64,000 nucleotides of DNA from Brachypodius melanocephalos (taxonomy: Eukaryota; Chordata; Aves; Passeriformes; Pycnonotidae): contig VZSR01003803.1 in the NCBI GenBank assembly GCA_013398615.1, positions 64,537,604 through 64,601,603 of the forward strand. The letters run 5' to 3'. Below, piece after piece: positions 25,501-37,528 of this stretch. The notes beneath the pieces are model-generated. The model did not search any database. It worked only from the letters and a program-made list of their open reading frames with translations, and was not told the origin of the DNA. Within the stretch, counting starts at the first letter, position 1. The number at the start of each line of letters is the position of its first letter. The position numbers and the translations under genes were made by a program.

Positions 25501-28500
25501 ATTTTCAGAGAACTACTGACTTTCTAGACATAAATTCAGTAACAACTTGTTTGTATTATTTTTCAATAAACAAATGTGAGTTTATATTCTTTCCAGGGCT
25601 CTGTATTTTTTTTCATATCTATGCATTAATGCTATCCTCAGTGTCTTTATTGTCATCTTTCCAATGGCCATTAATTCTGTACATCACAAATATCTTTTTG
25701 CAAGAAGTTTCAGATACAGTTTAGAGGTATGCTGCAATGTGTAGAAAAGTGCTTAATTTTGATTAATTAGTCATTATTTGTTGCAATAATTAACTCAGAC
25801 AAGTGGAAGAGAGAAGATGCAAATGCAAAAACCATGATAAATGGGTGGTGTAGCATACAAGAGGTACTAATTCAAACTCTCTGAAATAATGTAATTCAAA
25901 TGTGAAGTGAAGCAGAGCCAATGTGTAGTAATGAACAGATGGAATTGATGTATCTCAGAACAAATCATCATAGGAAACATTTGGAAATTATCAGGAAAAA
26001 CAAACAAAGAGGTTGCCTTAAATCCTAGAGCTTGCTAATCACAAGCTATTGCTTAAAAGAAGCTGGAAAACAGAATTATTGTGAACAAAAAATGGTAGAC
26101 TCAGTCCAGATCATCAATAAAAATAATAAACAGAAAAAAAGCTGTAGTATCTCTACACTCTGAAAATGAGTTTCTCTGAATAGCTCCTCTGGAGTATTTT
26201 GTTTGACCCATTCACTGAGAAGATACCCCAGGTCTTCACTCTACATTTCAGATTATGTTCTGAAAGCCAAGCACCTCACGTGTATGTAACACCTTACATA
26301 ACTTGCTTAGATCTTCACTGATACTGGCCCTACCTCCTCTGTGGTTCTCAGATAAGGATTTTCTGAATAATCCTGGAATGTACACAAAACTTGCATTTTA
26401 TTTGTTTATATATTTGCTCAGGTTGTATGTTGTGTTATTTTGGAATTGTACATGTTTTTAAGATGCCTAGATGAAAGATACTAAAGGAATATATCAAATA
26501 GAAGACATTTTAAATGAGCAAAGAAAGGTAGCTTTGAGTAACAACTATTTATATATAATTTATATAGTCAAGTCAAATAAAACAAATTAGGTCTCAGTTA
26601 TTCCTTCATTTCTTTACGAAATTTATAGTTCCCGCATGTGAAATTTGTCAGTCTTATGAGAATAGCCAAAATAGCCCTAACTACCTCGGGTTTAACTTAA
26701 ATTTAAATGTTCTAGTGTGCCTATTTTTATAGAAATAAAATCTCTTCAGGGTTAGCTTATTTTTCTAATTTGACTTTTTAAAAATGTGTAGTATTTTAGT
26801 CCATATACTTCAGATTTGTTTTTCTAATTTAGCTTTAGTAAAGTGGCGAGTATTAGTCCATAAAACTTTACTGGGGGAAAAAAAAAAGGAAAATATTTTC
26901 AGAAGCAACGAACTACAAAAAGTTTGAGATAGGTACCACAGTCAACCAGGTGTTGTCTTTATCACAAATTTGTTGTAATGGGAATGGAGACAATGACATT
27001 TTAGATCACATTGATATTCACATGACCAGAATTCATTTCAGTTTGCTTTCTAAATTTATTATGATGCAGGGTTACAATCTGCCAGTGATGTATTGCCATG
27101 TAATGGAGGTAGTAAAAATGCAGTGAAGAAAGCTACTCTGTGTCCAGCAGTTTGTTACCAGGGTCCTAAGCTGGTGTAGCCTTTACAACCCTGTAAGAGC
27201 CGTGTTTATTAGCACTGAGCGCTGAGACACACAATTCACCAAAGGCAAGAGAAATGAGTGGTTTTACTTGCTCTATCAATCAGATTGTTGTTCAAAACCA
27301 CCAGCTGTCTAGAGCAGATAGGGTAGCTGTAGGTATTTAATGTGGAAAGTCAGGGGTGTCTGACAAACAGCTCTTTCACAGAAGAATGGAATAGTGTATT
27401 TGGGTCTGTATTTTTATACAGTTTTACTTTAGTGTTTTGATTATCTTCTTAAAACCTTTATTGGTCATAACAAGAAAGTGGACTGGGATTAGGAAATTTT
27501 ACAGCTGTGTTTTGAGAACATTCTCAACAATCATCTTCAAGAGACTGTTCCAGGGGGACTTTGGAGATACATTAATTTCCAGATAGCTCCTGGTTGTGCC
27601 TACTCTTATTGGGTACTCATTCCCAACAAGGAATGAGCTTAGAAAAGAAGAAATACAAAACTAATTTATAGGAGTTCAGTGAAAGAGACTTGGATATTCT
27701 GACAAAGGAAAACTGTTCCAGAAATTGTTTGTAAGCAGAGCCTAAACACTGGAAATCCTCCTAGCATTTACTGTAATGGATGTGTCCAACACTTAGGTGC
27801 CAGTTATACCTTCATCAATGAACTATGCAGAGGATACGGAAAGAAGTGGAAAGAGTTTCTTGTACTCTTTTGCTTCAAAATCTGTATTTATAGATTTATT
27901 CACTGAAACTGTTTCGATTCTGTCTTGATATGACACACATTAATAACATATATTATTTCTTTTCAGATTTCTTTGAGGGAAGGGAAATGTTGTCCAAAAA
28001 ACAGGGAAGAAAATACAATGCTGCTGGCCATACTGGTCTGCAAATTATTTAACTGCACGTGGTGCAGGCATTTAAATTCAGAGGAAAACTTTTTCTGTGA
28101 TTACTGCATTCACAGGCAGTGTTGGAAGATTTTCTCTGTTCTTTTATTTTTCTCCAGATCCCATCTAGTGATGCTTTTAGAAATGCTAGAAAATTAGAGA
28201 ATAAACCCATTATCATTCCTTCTACTTTCAACTAACTGTCAATCAAACTTCCCACACAGTTCTCCCTGATCTTCCTCCTGCTCCCATAGAAAGCATTCAG
28301 CTTGTTAAAATTTATTTTTCCCTGCAACATTTTTAAAACATGTCTGATTCCATCCCTTCAGCTTGTAATGACCACGATTCCAGTTGCAGGTCATGTTGAA
28401 GTGTTTTTTTCCAAATGAAGATTTGAGGTACTATTTCCCAGCTTTGCATTGGAAAAAAACAAGCTTATTCCAAACTAAAAAAGACTGTACTACAATAGAT

Positions 28501-30769
28501 TGCTTTTTTCCTCCAGGTTTTTTCTTCTTTCTTTATCCATAAAGAATTTTTTTTCAAATAGGGAATCTTATCTTCCCTTCTTTTGAGTCACAGTTGTAGA
28601 AGTGTAAATATATAAAAGCAAACAATTTCTTAATGCAGTAAAGCAGAATACTTGTTTTTAATGCTTTTCCTTCTTGATTCTGAATGTCAGAATTATTGCT
28701 TGTTCACTGAGCAGTGAAATGCATAAAAAGTAAGACTTATCACTACCTGGTAGCAAGATACTTTTCTCTTACTGCTTCATGAGATAATGATTGCTTATTA
28801 AAAATGTCTATAATGGGAGGTGTCTGCCTCTGAGGAGAAAGGGAGCTGGGACACTCTGGTAGCTCACCAAGGTTCAAATCAAGCAGACCCTTTGTTCCCA
28901 GATTGTTACAAAAGTAGATGCATGTGAAGTGGAAAATCCTCAGCTCTGCAATCACCCCTTAGTTTATGTGAGAAAGCAAAGGCCTGCCTCAATCTTCGGG
29001 TGAGGATGTGAGGCAGCAACCCTGAGCACACAGTGGTGTCCACTCTCAGCAAGGAGCTGATTTGCACAACCAAAGCTTCCCGGGGGTCTTTCTCAGTAAC
29101 AGCCCACCTTCTGTGGGGTAGCACTGCTGGGTATCACCCTCTGTCCACCGACTGAAGAGGCAGAGGGTCACCTCTGAGGAAGCTGCTGATGCTAATGGGC
29201 AGCAGGGAGCCCAGCAGTTCAGTGTGGCAGCCCTGAGGCACTCAAAGCCTTTAGAGGCACTAAACCTTTGGAGAGTAGATCAATCACAGTGCTGATTTTT
29301 GTCACGCATTTCTGACATAATTCTTCAGACACTGTTCTGTGTCTTGCACAGGTCGAGGTGCCTGTGCCTGTGTAAGAATGATGCTCTTAGAACATATCCA
29401 GACTTTATGTTTTCCCTTATTCTTTGTTGGGAAGCTTCTTGGAGGGGAACAGTAATTTGAAAGCTGAGCTGTTTTCTTAAAGAGCTGAGCAAGTGCAGGC
29501 AACCAGAATATTGACTATAAAGAACTCACTACGTTCATTACCACGAGAATCTCCTTCCCATGTCTCTTTCAGGTCTCACCATTTCAAAGGAAACCCAAGT
29601 CATGCAATACTAAAAAAATTAATATACTATTTACCTGATATTCACCATTATGCATCATTAAATGCAGCATTACACTCCATCCCCAGACCTTAAAATCTTC
29701 GATGACTTTGCAGTTTGTTGATTTTTTTTTCTCATTACACAGAGAAGTTTATATTTCTGTTACTCTTTGGTTTAAAATGAAAAAACGTAAGCTTGTCTTT
29801 GCCTAGATTAGGACTGCATTTTAACTCTGGCAGACCAACAGGTAATTAAAAGTCAGCACAAGCAGAAAATGAAACATCTCTGTCACTTCTCAATAGCCAC
29901 CAAATAAAAGCTTTTGTATATTTTTTTTCTTAAGCTTTGATATAGCTTGATATGTGCTGATACTGTCTCCTAACCTAAAGAGAAACTTCTTACATGCCCC
30001 ATTGCTGTCACTCAGGAGAGAAGCACCACTGGGACACAACAGGACAGAGGAGTTCATTGGAGAGTGATTGTGCTGTTTTATTTAATAACCTTCCTGAGAG
30101 CAAAAGCCCATATTAAGAAGGAGAGAGCAGACCATAAGCTCTTTTCTTCATGCCCACAGAGACAATTTAGTTCAATTATAGAAATGTTTGTCTCTGGCTC
30201 CTTTGCTCATACTCCAAGCTGGCCTAACATTCTCCAGCCTAGAGGAAAAGTGTCCTGTGCACTGGGGGAGCATTGTGCCCAAGCTCTTATACATTGCCAC
30301 TGAGCACATGCTACCTGCTGCTCTTGGCAGATTCTACATAAAGAGACATGCCACCAGTGTAAGGAGAGGTGCCACAAGCAGAAGAGTATGCATATGTTGA
30401 CATGACAAATTTAATTTTGAATAAAGGCAGACTCTAAACACAAACCCACAAACATACAGACAGATGGTTTTATTGATTCAATGGTTAACTACAGGAAAAT
30501 TTATGAGATGTTATGACACATTTTTACTTGAAGTAAAAAATATGAGTGGTAAATAACAAATTGTTATCAGGAATAAAACCCAGATTCCCAGCTAAAGGTA
30601 CCGGGAACGTTTACCATGAAACCAAAAGGATAGAAACTGTCATACCCAATTAAAAGAGCCTCCTATTGCTTGTGTTTAATGTTAAAAAATCATGATACAT
30701 CCACGGGGAGACAGCTGTTAGATGCTCAGAGATACTGTTACTGACCTCAGTAGGAAAGGTTAACATGTA
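22501..30769. other. Intergenic DNA, no gene seen
   Basis: Long AT-rich stretch without any frame resembling a known protein. A moderately GC-richer part at about 28800-29260 contains overlapping open frames on the minus strand (28743-28955 and 28906-29124), which I could not assign. No CR1 tail, LTR or tRNA-like gene was identified. Confidence 0.55.
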
Positions 30770-31075
30770 CCATGAACCTGAATATCATCAGTGTGCTTGT
30801 GATAATGAAAGCCATATGGCACAATCAATGCTTCAAGGAGGTTTAATTTTAATGAAAGATCTGAAAGGCTCAGGACAGAGCCCTGAGGCTCACTGACACT
30901 CAGAGAAGTTACCACTGAAAAAAGCTTGATCAGCACATGGAACTGAAAGGGTGGTCATAGAGTAACCAAATCTCATTCCAGCCCAGGGAGCTTCTCAGAC
31001 AACAACTGTTGAAGTGATGCCAAAGGCAGCTGTTCAGCTGAACAAACCTGAAGAAAATCCGAGGAATGTCACTCA
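30770..31075 (+). repeat. Possible ancient amniote dispersed repeat
   Basis: The order of phrases 'ATATCATCAGTGTGCTTGTG', 'GAAAGCCATATGGCACAATC', 'CAGAGCCCTGAGGCTCAC', 'GTAACCAAATCTCATTCC' and 'GATGCCAAAGGCAGCTGTTC' resembles, piece by piece, a diverged dispersed repeat that I recall from mammalian genomes (a '...atcatcagcatag...', '...cacagagccctgagg...', '...gtcaaaggctgctga...' arrangement). I cannot name the family with certainty. The match is from memory and is weak in any one phrase; the co-linear order is the argument. It could also be unrelated unique sequence. Confidence 0.3.
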
Positions 31076-32117
31076 AGATCCTCGTTCCTTACAACAACTG
31101 TCCGAAATATACAACTGCACCTTGTTATACGCTAAACAAGTGGTCGGTTTGAGACAGCATGTGCTAAAGGATGTGTGGAAGAAAGGACCATAAAAATAAA
31201 TGTAAATTTTAACCAACTATAGGAGATACTAAAAGTTTGGTTCCAGTCATAATGGAAGCTTCATATCAGGTTTGGAATTCTGATGTGAATCCAGAATGTC
31301 TCACTGAACTAAAAAAACTGAGAGTTTTCAACATGGTTTCCTTCTCTAACACTTAAATTAGGCCCATGGACCATGAATAAACAATCCTTTCCCACCCGAA
31401 CAATTAATTCCCTAGCTGTTGGTCCCTCACCTGACCAAAGCACATTGTGTTACTGACAGGCAATAAATGTATGGATATAGTAGTTTTGGTTTGAATTCTG
31501 ATGCAGACTCCCAGTAGGGACACTTAGGTTGTGTTTAGTTCTGTGTAAAGAGTTGCATAATTTAAGTCATACATGTTGTATTGCATTCCTGAATATTCAA
31601 AAGGTCAATAAACTTTTTCTTCTGCTGAGGCTTGTTTCTATGACTGTGCTGTTCAACTCTGTCACTAAGATTTGTTTAAAGGCTCTGAGGTCAATAGCAA
31701 GCAAGGCTGAGCTACACAATTTAATAAGTGTTGTATGGGATAAAGTCATTTACAGATAAGGAAATGACTAATTGGACTGGACTTTAATTTCCATTCAGTG
31801 GAATCTCTCAGATGTAATATTTTCTGTCAATGACTTTTAAAGATCATAACACTGTGAGAAATTTGCTTCAGAAATACAATTTCAGTATTTCTGATGGGAT
31901 ACAAGAATCTCTGTAAATCTCAGAATCGCAAAGTAGGAAAACAAAATTAGCACAATGAGTCCTTGGATATATTGTTCACTAATTAACAGCCATCCTGTTT
32001 TGGAGAACATAACAGACAATTACAAGTTCTGTGTTAGTCTTGCCATATATATTTTCCATGGATAAAATTCATAGGCAAGATTTTTGTAAATTATTGGTGC
32101 TGTGCATCTGTTGTCTT
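31076..32117. other. Intergenic DNA, no gene seen
   Basis: AT-rich sequence with small open frames (31529-31759, 76 codons) lacking recognisable domains. No repeat was identified. Confidence 0.5.
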
Positions 32118-32417
32118 TTTTCTCTTGCTAATAAGGTTTTGGGGCATTTTCCCCAGAAAACTCAGAAAACACAGATGAGATATTTTTCTCACATTTTTAA
32201 ATCAGTAAGGAGCTTTTCAGGAAAAAAAAAAAGGTCTTAGATAATAGCGATAAGAAAGTTTTCTCTTGCTAATTAAGGTTTTGGGGCATTTTCCCCAAAC
32301 AACTCAGAAAACACAGATGAGATTTTTTTCTCACATTTTTGAATCAGTAAGGAGCCTTTCAGGAAAAAAAAAAAAAAAGAAAAAATAAAAAGTCTTAGAT
32401 AATAGCAATAAGAAAGT
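32118..32417 (+). repeat. Two-copy tandem duplication of about 141 bp
   Basis: Copy one starts at 32118 ('TTTTCTCTTGCTAATAAGG') and copy two at 32259 ('TTTTCTCTTGCTAATTAAGG'). Both run through 'GGCATTTTCCCC', 'CTCAGAAAACACAGATGAG', 'AATCAGTAAGGAGC', a poly-A tract and 'TCTTAGATAATAGC', ending in AAGAAAGTT. They differ at only a handful of bases apart from the poly-A tract, which is longer and interrupted in copy two. The high identity suggests a recent local duplication. No gene is involved. Confidence 0.92.
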
Positions 32418-33884
32418 TTACAGTATTTTAATGTAACCTAAAATGCCTAGAGTGTTCTCAAGAATATTCCAGAGGTGACTGGATTGTTAACACCTATTGT
32501 CTCAAATAATAATTTGTATATTATTTGTATACCATTTGTATACCATTATAGTACATAATAAGAAACAAGCTACAAACAAATCCCACAGTTTGGCTTTCCT
32601 GACTGTATGCCAGCCCAATTTCTACAGAAAAGCTGATGAGGGATCTCCTTCTCTCCAGGATCCAGTAGACCTGCTCCCATTAGATGTGCCAAACCAGCCA
32701 GCTGCTCAAACAGGCAACACCTGTAATTCCAGAGCCTCCAGTTTGCTGTAGAAGTCACATAACCACTACTCCAGTTGTTCAAAGGAAGGAAATTATTTCA
32801 GGCACTAAATGCCATTTTCCCAGGACACCTATTACAGAAGTAGCTCCTTAAGCAAATACAGACACTCATGTTCTGCCAGACAGGTCTGGTTTTGGTACCA
32901 AAGTGGTGGCAGTGGCAAAACCCTTTCTGAAAGCCCAAAGTGTCCCCACACAGGATCTAGGTCCCTTCAGGCCTCTAAATGAGCACTGTAAATTTGGCTC
33001 TGGGCTTTTGGGCACTGTGGTAACACCTGCCACATCACCCTGGGTCCCAAGCTGAATGCCTTATTGGATGTTTCCTCACGTGCATGGCACACATGTGTGC
33101 ATGTGCATGCATGTGTTATCATTTATTTGATCACTTATTTATATGCAAAAGTATCTTCAATACAACTACATTATTAACCTGCTCTTCATACATTATGTAT
33201 GGCCAAAAGAGCAAGGACAAGACTTTGAGCAGTGTTTCAAACAGGTTAGCTCGAGTCCATTTTTCTGTAAGCATACATAAAATATGTGATGGCATGACAT
33301 AAAAATGTCAACATTTGTAGAGAGAGGCATTTGTCATTTGACCAGGATGGAGACTGAACTAGTTATGAAGGACATGTGCAGCTAGCAAGGGCAGCCAAAA
33401 AACACAGCACTTGGTGCAGCAGATGGTGCAGAAGAGTGCAAGAGAGGAAGACAGAAGCCCTGTACACGTGCTTGGCAATGATGATGACATGGCACAAATG
33501 GGATCAATTCCCTGGCACAGCAGAGACCTCAGCCCAGAGCAAGCTTCCCTGGGATGATGGAGGTCCAGAGCACTAAAGGGTGCCCTGTGTCTCCCTCTGG
33601 GGCCAGGGCAGAGGAAGTTCTTACTTGCAGCCCATGTGCATGGGGGAAGACCCTAAATCAACAGGAAAAAGAGCTGAGAGAAGATGTCAGCAGGCTGTGT
33701 GGCCTCAGGGTGATGAAAAGGAGGTGAAATGGTAGACTTGGTTTTCTAAGCAAAAGATACAGGGTGATGTACATAAGATAGACTTTGTAATCAACAAATT
33801 GGGGCTCTGGAGCTCTGGCTTAAACATATGCATGTAGATAAAAATATGCCAAGAGGACAGCAAAAATATATGAACTGTATAAAT
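32418..33884. other. Intergenic DNA, no gene seen
   Basis: Contains a short repeat 'ATTTGTATACC' at about 32524-32546 and a purine/pyrimidine-alternating ACACATGTGTGCATGTGCAT-type tract at about 33088-33115. The part 33350-33780 is less AT-rich and could belong to the same old transposon as the CR1 fragment on its right, but I could not align it to CR1 by eye. Confidence 0.5.
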
Positions 33885-34320
33885 GAACAGAGAAGTGGAT
33901 TAAAAAGTGGCTGGACTGTCAGACTCAGATGGTTGCGACCAGCAGCACAAAGTCCAGCTGAAGGCTGGTCACAGGGTCTTGTGTATCATAGGATCAGCCA
34001 CACAGTGCAAGTGCCTGTTTAGTACCCTCAGTAGTGGCCTGAATGTTTGGAGGGAGTGCACTCAAAGCAAGCTTGAAGGTGCATGCCACAAGTGACTGAT
34101 ATATCCTAGATTGATGTGCTGCCATCCAGACATCCTTTGCAGGATGATTAAATGGGCAAGGAATCACCACAAAGACCAGTGCAAAATCCTGGGAAAGAAT
34201 AACTGGGGAAGAATCAGGCATTTGAAGGCCAAGTGGCTGGGAAGCAGTTTGGAAGAAGAGGACCTAGGTGATCTGGTGAACATCAAGCTGACCACAGTCG
34301 ATGTGGCGGTGTTTTCTTGT
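33885..34320 (+). mobile_element. Diverged CR1 LINE fragment (reverse-transcriptase C-terminal region)
   Basis: The DNA follows the CR1 consensus in order: 'AAGTGGCTGGACTGTCAGAC', 'CACAAAGTCCAGCTGAAGG', 'GGAGTGCACTCAAAGCAAGC', 'GATGTGCTGCCATCCAGA', 'TTAAATGGGCAAGGAATC', 'CAGTGCAAAATCCTGGGAAA', and 'GAAGAGGACCTAGGTGATCT' with 'AACATCAAGCTGACCA'. The translation has stops and frame changes, and residues such as 'WLGSSLEEEDLGDLVNIKLT' echo the usual CR1 'ES.L.EKDLGVLVD..L' segment. It lacks the ends of the element. Divergence is visibly greater than in the 9.5-11 kb copy, so it is an older insertion. Confidence 0.72.
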
Positions 34321-36537
34321 TTAGTGAGAGATTCCAGTCAATATCCCATACAGAGGTTAGAAAAAAAAAAGGAAAAAAAGAAAAAATCTCATGCAATTTT
34401 TGAAGGATACCAAGCAATCCAATCTCACTAGAAAGGTATTTCTCCATCAGCTAAGTATTCATTTTTGGGTCAGCTTGCCTGCAGCTGAGGGCTTTTAATA
34501 TTTCAGCTGAGTTCACCAGGCAATGTGTTACTACACTCTTTAAGAATTACCAGAGAGAATGCAGGAACAGTCAAAGCATCTGTTTTCTGGCACTTACATA
34601 CATAAGCACTTTCTGAAAAACACAGGTATCTGAGCCCTGAGATCTTACTGCAGCACCTAGGATAGAGAAGAAGAGACCATGTCTTTCTTTCCTCCTTGTA
34701 TCCCATTTGCTATTTATTTATGATTTCATCTCTCATATAGTGTTTTCGGTTATAGCCTCTGCTCAGCTCATTTTATTTGCTTCCTCTATGTTGCAAGTAC
34801 TTTTTTATTTCTTGCTTCTCCTCTTCTTCCCATTGTCTCAGCCTGTTTTAAAGCTTGGAACTAACTAAACTTCTGATTTTTATCTGGGTCTGATGCAACA
34901 TCTATAGATTTTTGACCATGATTTTGAAACCTTGCTGTGACCCTTCTCTTCCTGCAGTGGAAGGGATGATTCAGAAACAGACTGAAAGATGCAGTCTACC
35001 CAGGTCTGTGTCCACAGTCTCTGTATGAGGTTGCTGTAATTGGAGAGATCCAGCATAAGGAGCACCACACTAAAAAATGTACTACAAAAATATTTAGGGA
35101 AAAAAGAAATGAATACTTTAAAACTTCCTTGAAAAGGGAGTTCTATGGAATTACACCACAAAGAGACAGAAGAAGGATGAAGAAAACATGTCTGTGGAGA
35201 ACAGAAATGCCTGCAGGGACACGTTTTAAGGAGGAAGATATGTGAGTGGAGTAGGAACTAACAAAAAGAATTATTCCCATCTGCCTTTCATCTGCTGGTG
35301 AAAAAAGGTCAAAGATATATTCTTAGGCACATTGTTAGACGAAAAGCAACTCAAAATTAGAGGTGAAAATTATGGCAGATTTATAACATAGTTATTAGAA
35401 AACTCAATCAAAGCTGTGAAGAGCCACGGGGTGACAAAGAAGGGCAGCCATTGCTGACAGCAGCTGGATTTACTTTTGATGCACTGTAGAGAGAAATGCC
35501 AATTGGTCCTGAGCACGAGGCAGAGTTTTTACTTCTTTATGCCCTGTGGCTTATCTCAGTGGAAGAATTCAGCATTGTTTTACAGTCATTTCAATGAAGA
35601 CCTTGAACTTGCTGAAAATATCCTTTCAAAATAACAAAAAGGTATAAAAGGTCAAGGAAACCTTAACAAAGCTTTGGAGTTAAACGTGTAGTTTTAATTC
35701 CTTATGATGTCAATAATTTCTTCTGTAATTACAGGTGATAGAGGAATAAAGATAAATTACCATCAGCTAAAATTATCTAGAAGGCTAATTGTCTCCTGAA
35801 ATCACACAAAGAAAACCATTTTGCATATGGCAAAATCCTGGCATGTTCTTTAGCCATCCTGTCATTTGTTCTGATATCCCAACTATGTACCAGCCTGATT
35901 TGGTTTTGGTATGTTTTTAGATGCATATTCAAAAACAGTGGATCCAGACTTTGGTCTTTCATGCTGAGACTGGATTCATCTTTTTTTTTATGCCAGTTTC
36001 TGCAGGATGTTCAAGGAAGCTGGGTGGAGAGTAGCCTGTTCCAGGGTTAATACTCTGATCCAAGCTGCCCACAGGAACAGGCCCAGTTATACTGCCAGAA
36101 GGACTTTCCTCTCTCCCAGCAGTGCCTGGCCCCAGCAGGGTTCTCTGTGTGGTCCCAGGAAACACTGATTCCCAGCCCAATTCTTCAGCCCTTCTGCAGC
36201 TCTTTAACCTCCAACACTCATTGCATGACCCCAAGCAGGGACTCAGAAGTCTTGCCAGTCTTTGTATTGCCTTGCTACATAACCCACCACAAAATGGGGA
36301 GATCTCACTTCCTTGGGTCTGCTCTCTTCCCTGGAGATGAACACAGTTTTTGCTGGGAACACCAATGCCTTTCTGTGCACATTCCATGGCTGGCTGTTAG
36401 GACAATAGCTAAATGCTTTTTCCCTTCTGATTTTTGGCAGCATGACTGGGGATACACCACGTAGAAAAGAGAAATTGTGGAATGTAGGGAGGTCTTTTAC
36501 ACATCTGTGTAAAAGCTGTCTTTGTCTCTGAGATTAT

Positions 36538-36600
36538 GTCTGTCTGTCTATCTATCGATCTATCTATCTGTCTTTATCTGACTGTATCTATCATCTGTAT
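36538..36600. repeat. Microsatellite (TCTA/TCTG)n, interrupted
   Basis: Tetranucleotide units TCTG, TCTA and one ATCG interruption follow each other ('CTGTCTGTCTATCTATCGAT') for about 60 bases, decaying into 'TCTTTATCTGACTGTATC'. A typical interrupted tetranucleotide microsatellite. Confidence 0.85.
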
Positions 36601-37480
36601 TTTCATTTCTCATTAAGTATAGCATGACCAACAACCAGCAAAGGCCAGTTACAGCAGACATTCAAAGATTGGGTGTCCTTGAATTAAACCTAACATAGAC
36701 CTGCAAAGAGCTCTCAACTTGTTTTGCAGAAGAAGTAAACTAAATGTGACAGGAACTCACAGGGGTAGAAAACTTTCAGTTGGTCTGGTAGGTATTAACC
36801 ACTTCACTACCCCAGCATAATGAAACTCCATTAAACAAAATGAAACTCCAGAAGCCCCTAGGATTATTGTGAGCTGCCTTCTACGAAGCAGATTGGTACT
36901 CTTCTTGACTGGTGAAAGCCAGCGGAAAAACTACTGTCTGCTGCTGATGGAAATTATCAGTCTCCTTCAAAAAAGCTTGTTTGTCAGGCTCCCTGAAAAC
37001 AGGCCTCATTTATGAAAGAATAAGGAAGTTAGAAAAGCCACATCACCCATTTCCCTATCTCTGGTCTGAGAAAATTGATAAGAGGCAGGGAGTGCAAAGC
37101 ATGTGGCATCTGCCATCATAGTTTGTAACTGGCATGACTTGGCCCTCAAGGAACTATGATATTATTGAGGACCACAACATCCTAAAGTTCCTTTTGTTTG
37201 GTTTTCTGCAGCTCCAGAACAGCAGAGCATTGGTTACAGGGTCACCACACCTGGAGTAATTTGCATTAGTGTGGTTTAAATTTTAATTCCTTAAAAAAAG
37301 CCAGTGATATATGACAGACAATACTCTTTCTAGTCTAAATGCTTTTTTTAAAACATATTTTCAAACTATAAAGATATAATTTAGGATTGCAGTGGGTTGT
37401 TAAATGATGTCAGGCCCACAGAAGGCTGATAATGATTTGACATAGCCAACACCATCCTAAGATTTGCTTTTCTTTCAGGG

Positions 37481-37528
37481 AAATCTAGAGATTTAGAAAA
37501 ATCTAGAGATTTAAATCTAGAGATTTAG
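37481..37528. repeat. Three-copy short tandem repeat AAATCTAGAGATTT
   Basis: The unit AAATCTAGAGATTT, itself nearly palindromic around CTAGAG, occurs three times in a row with 0-5 base spacers. It is a small minisatellite-like array in otherwise ordinary intergenic DNA. Confidence 0.85.

Noticed and set aside
28865..28885. GGTTCAAATC, resembling a tRNA B box
   Set aside because: No matching A box or cloverleaf around it and the trailing CC is missing; not a tRNA or clear tRNA-derived SINE.
35959..36387. 142-codon open frame, minus strand (longest in the window)
   Set aside because: Lies in a GC-richer patch that also has open frames of 72 and 105 codons on the other strand; no domain recognised.
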